Positions 6,961 through 8,304 of a stretch of 8,304 nt of DNA are shown one piece after another. Location: assembly GCA_944363995.1 (NCBI GenBank), contig CALVVV010000051.1:1-8304 (forward strand), written 5' to 3'. Both the position numbers and the translations under genes were made by a program. Below the pieces are notes generated by a model, which had not been told where the DNA came from, searched no databases, and saw only the letters and a program-made list of their open reading frames with translations. Position 1 is the stretch's first letter, and each line of letters begins with the position of its first letter. The stretch is from an uncultured Bacilli bacterium (GTDB taxonomy: Bacteria; Bacillota_I; Bacilli_A; RF39; UBA660).

Positions 6961-7695
6961 ATGAAAAATGAAATATTTATATTAATGGATGATTCAGGAA
7001 AATTAAATTCTAACGAAAATTCATGTATATTTGGTGGTTTATTCTTTTTTTCAAACGATGATTATATAAATTTTATAAATAAATATAAAAGTGCTATTAA
7101 TAGTATTAAATGCAAATATTGTAATCAAAACAAAAATAATTGCAATAATGATTGTATTGAAATAAAAGGTACAACCAAAATAAAAGCTAAAGACAATAGA
7201 CGACTATTTAACTTAATAAAAAACGAATATAATTATGGAGTATTTATTAATAATAAAAAAATTTATGATTCAATTATGAAAGATAAATCTGCCCGAGGTA
7301 GATACACTGATTATGCACAAAAAAGAGTTGTTAAAGAAATAATATTATATGCAATAAATAATCAAAAAATTGACATAACCAAACCAATATATCTCAATAT
7401 TAAAATAGATGATTCTAAAACTAAAAGTAATGGATATTATAATTTAAAAGACAGTATATATGAAGAGTTAGTAAATGGAATTATTAATTATGATTACTCA
7501 ATAATTCATAAACCAATTTTAAAAAATGGACTTAAAATAAAAGTAAGAAATTATAATTCAAAATATAATTTTGGTATTCAAAGTGCTGATATTATGTCAC
7601 ATTACCTACATAAAAAATATGAATTATATTTAACTGATGGAATTGATATGACAGCAACAACAAGTTTTATAGAGATCAAGTTATTTTTGCCATAA
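6961..7695 (+). CDS. DUF3800 domain-containing protein
   Basis: The two marks of DUF3800 are present. Near the N-terminus is an acidic motif in a beta strand, FILMDDSG (Asp10, Asp11; the family usually reads DESG). Near the C-terminus is QSADIMSHYLHKKYE (Gln207, Asp210), matching the family's QxAD helix. A central KGTTKIKAKDNRRLF segment fits the conserved K..R..L region. The family is thought to have an RNase H-like fold and to be metal-dependent, but its substrate is not established. Unusual here is a cysteine cluster after residue 50, CKYC...C...C (C51, C54, C61, C65), a possible zinc site. At 244 residues the gene looks full length. I use ATG 6961 because GGGGGG (6948-6953) lies 7 nt before it; an in-frame ATG at 6937 lacks a ribosome site. 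A small RNA gene converges on its 3' end. No good promoter is visible. Confidence 0.85.
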   Translation: MKNEIFILMDDSGKLNSNENSCIFGGLFFFSNDDYINFINKYKSAINSIKCKYCNQNKNNCNNDCIEIKGTTKIKAKDNRRLFNLIKNEYNYGVFINNKKIYDSIMKDKSARGRYTDYAQKRVVKEIILYAINNQKIDITKPIYLNIKIDDSKTKSNGYYNLKDSIYEELVNGIINYDYSIIHKPILKNGLKIKVRNYNSKYNFGIQSADIMSHYLHKKYELYLTDGIDMTATTSFIEIKLFLP

Positions 7696-7798
7696 GAAAA
7701 AGGAACTTGCGTTCCTAATTCCTAACTGAGATGGTGCTTAGCACTAAATTAAAAATCATACATCAGTTATAGACCTGACAAAGCAACTTGCTTTCGGT
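7693..7798 (-). ncRNA. Structured small RNA (~105 nt) convergent with the DUF3800 gene
   Basis: The minus strand carries a complete small-RNA gene: a near-consensus promoter, a predicted 5' end near 7798 and a terminator ending at the DUF3800 stop codon. Three structures are visible. A 5' hairpin has AAAGC (minus-strand partners at 7790-7794 and 7780-7784) enclosed by ACC/GGU (7796-7798 with 7773-7775). A middle stem pairs 7761-7769 with 7723-7733 (9 bp, 2-nt bulge) and holds a small GUGC-UAA-GCAC hairpin (7734-7744). Last is the GCAA-loop terminator. No convincing reading frame or ribosome site is seen in it. Structured RNAs near DUF3800 genes are known as the DUF3800 RNA motifs; I cannot tell whether this is one of them. 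Function unknown: possibly a partner or regulator of DUF3800. Confidence 0.7.
7697..7716 (-). terminator. Rho-independent terminator of the small RNA
   Basis: On the minus strand AGGAAC (7711-7716) pairs with GUUCCU (7701-7706) around GCAA, a GNRA tetraloop, and UUUUCUUAU follows. The T-run exists only on the minus strand, which fixes the direction. It starts 2 nt from the DUF3800 stop codon. Confidence 0.8.
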
Positions 7799-7804
7799 AC
7801 AAAT

Positions 7805-7833
7805 AATATATCACAAATAATATTACTTGTCAA
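7805..7833 (-). promoter_or_regulatory. Strong sigma-A promoter of the small RNA
   Basis: On the minus strand, a perfect -35 TTGACA (7828-7833) and -10 TATATT (7805-7810) are 17 bp apart. It is the best promoter in the window and has no protein gene downstream in its direction. The predicted start is an A at 7798, exactly at the base of the first hairpin. Confidence 0.8.
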
Positions 7834-7836
7834 ATA

Positions 7837-7882
7837 TAAAATATGCAAAAATATGTAAAATATGCAAAAATATGTAAAATAA
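7837..7882. repeat. 19-bp tandem direct repeat, about 2.4 copies
   Basis: The unit (starting TAAAATATGCAAAAATATG, period 19) occurs at 7837, 7856 and, in part, 7875. Each unit is itself two ~9-10-nt half-repeats, AAATATGC and AAATATGT. The array lies at about -39 to -84 of the small RNA promoter, where an UP element or a regulator would bind. Confidence 0.75.
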
Positions 7883-7896
7883 ATAAAATTATTTAA

Positions 7897-7950
7897 ATCG
7901 AGTAGAGAAAATTTACAATAGTTTGTAAATTTGTCCCTCTCACACCACCG
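7897..7950 (-). ncRNA. Group II intron 3'-end remnant (partial domain V plus domain VI)
   Basis: On the minus strand, CGGTGGTGTGAGAGG (7936-7950) matches the 3' strand of domain V and the following linker common in Bacillota group II introns. It is followed by a domain VI-like hairpin: AAATTTACAA (7923-7932 on this strand) pairs perfectly with TTGTAAATTT (7909-7918) around a 4-nt loop, with GAG/CTC at the base. The end CTACTCGAT (7897-7905) looks like an intron 3' splice site. The 5' half of domain V, including the catalytic AGC, is missing because the insertion sequence starts at 7951. Confidence 0.6.
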
Positions 7951-7955
7951 CAATG

Positions 7956-7984
7956 CTGTCAACTTAAGAAAAATTTGGTATAAT
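7956..7984 (+). promoter_or_regulatory. Transposase promoter
   Basis: A perfect -10 TATAAT (7979-7984) has a TGG extended element at 7976-7978 and a partial -35, CTGTCA (7956-7961), 17 bp upstream. The -35 overlaps the terminal inverted repeat. The transcript would begin near 7991, only about 9 nt before the ATG. Confidence 0.6.
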
Positions 7985-7999
7985 AATTAGTGGTATCAT

Positions 8000-8304
8000 A
8001 TGTCATATAAAAGAATAGAAAGAAGTTTAAAAAACATTATAATGAAATGTGAAAATTGTGAAATTTATAAAAATACTCAAAAAAGTTTCACTAGAAATAG
8101 AAAAATGAATTTTAAAGATTATGTATGGTATCTAATTTTTCAAAAAGGAAGGTCAACAAGCATGGAATTAAATGAATATTTAAAACATAAGAACAATACT
8201 TATAAAATTAGTATAAGTAAACAGGCTTTTTTCTAAACAAAGATTAAATTTGAAACCAGAAATATTTATAGATTTATATAAAGATTATTTAAGGGATTTT
8301 TATA
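8000..8304 (+). pseudogene. IS4-family transposase, N-terminal part, frameshifted and cut by the window end
   Basis: The frame from ATG 8000 reads 78 codons, with FTRNRKMNFKDYVWYLIF, GRSTSMELNEYLK and ISISKQAF, the N-terminal pattern of IS4-type DDE transposases of Bacillota. It ends at TAA 8234-8236, just after six T's (8227-8232). From TCT at 8232 the +1 frame continues without a stop to the window end: SKQRLNLKPEIFIDLY then KDYLRDFY. Joined at one T fewer this gives the usual KQAFSKQR, so a single inserted T explains the break. Slippage during transcription or translation could restore some full-length protein, as could a sequencing error in the T-run. The DDE catalytic residues lie beyond the window. 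No clear ribosome site precedes the ATG. Confidence 0.75.

Larger units (their letters stand above)
7951..8304 (+). mobile_element. Left end of an IS4/IS231-like insertion sequence (cut by window end)
   Basis: CAATGCTGTCAACTTAAGAA at 7951-7970 resembles the ~20-bp terminal inverted repeat of IS231-type elements (core ATCAACTTAAG). It is followed by a promoter and a transposase N-terminus. The match to the group II intron remnant ends at 7950, so the boundary is sharp. The right end lies outside the window. Confidence 0.65.

Noticed and set aside
7693..7798. Small RNA as SRP RNA, 6S RNA or tracrRNA
   Set aside because: It contains a short GUCAGGUC resembling SRP RNA but lacks the GGAA/AGCA internal loops; it is too short for 6S RNA, and no cas9 or repeat match supports tracrRNA.
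7837..7882. CRISPR array
   Set aside because: The repeats are directly tandem without spacers and only about 2.4 copies are present; no cas genes are visible.
7756..7962. Minus-strand reading frame of 68 codons starting at TTG
   Set aside because: It runs through the intron remnant, the repeats and the small RNA promoter; it has no ribosome site and its composition is explained by those elements.
8222..8236. Classic -1 programmed frameshift at T TTT TTC
   Set aside because: The heptamer fits the slippery pattern, but the continuing transposase frame is +1 (equivalently -2), and the -1 frame meets a stop quickly.

Overview
The window is very AT-rich and uses the standard bacterial code: every Trp in the intact genes is TGG and no frame needs TGA as sense. 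Strong AGGAGG-type ribosome sites, sigma-A-like promoters, an alpha2-type glycyl-tRNA synthetase and a GFTLIELL prepilin point to an AT-rich Bacillota, probably an uncultured gut-type Bacilli lineage. The organism assignment is inference.

Positions 43-6256 are housekeeping and lie entirely on the minus strand. In transcription order they are glyQS, hemW, thyA, dfrA, tmk, a glycerophosphodiester phosphodiesterase and a prepilin-like protein. thyA-dfrA-tmk is a compact dTMP/folate operon: ThyA makes dTMP and dihydrofolate, DHFR recycles the folate, and Tmk phosphorylates dTMP. A promoter can be read in front of glyQS, thyA and the prepilin. Hairpin terminators are visible after glyQS, the phosphodiesterase and the prepilin.

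Positions 6372-8304 are accessory and mostly on the plus strand. They hold a decayed frame resembling the N-terminus of an Rpn/PD-(D/E)XK nuclease-transposase, a 54-codon gene of unknown function with its own promoter and terminator, and a DUF3800 gene. Convergent with DUF3800 is a ~105-nt structured small RNA gene on the minus strand, with a TTGACA-17-TATATT promoter and a GNRA-loop terminator that abuts the DUF3800 stop codon. Two-and-a-half copies of a 19-bp repeat sit just upstream of that promoter. Next come the 3' end of a group II intron (part of domain V plus domain VI) and the left end of an IS4/IS231-like insertion sequence, which appears to have inserted into domain V. Its transposase carries a one-base frameshift and runs off the window.

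The most interesting unit is the pairing of the DUF3800 gene with a convergent small RNA that has its own signals. Structured RNAs near DUF3800 genes have been reported as named motif families, but I cannot assign this one to any of them from sequence alone.
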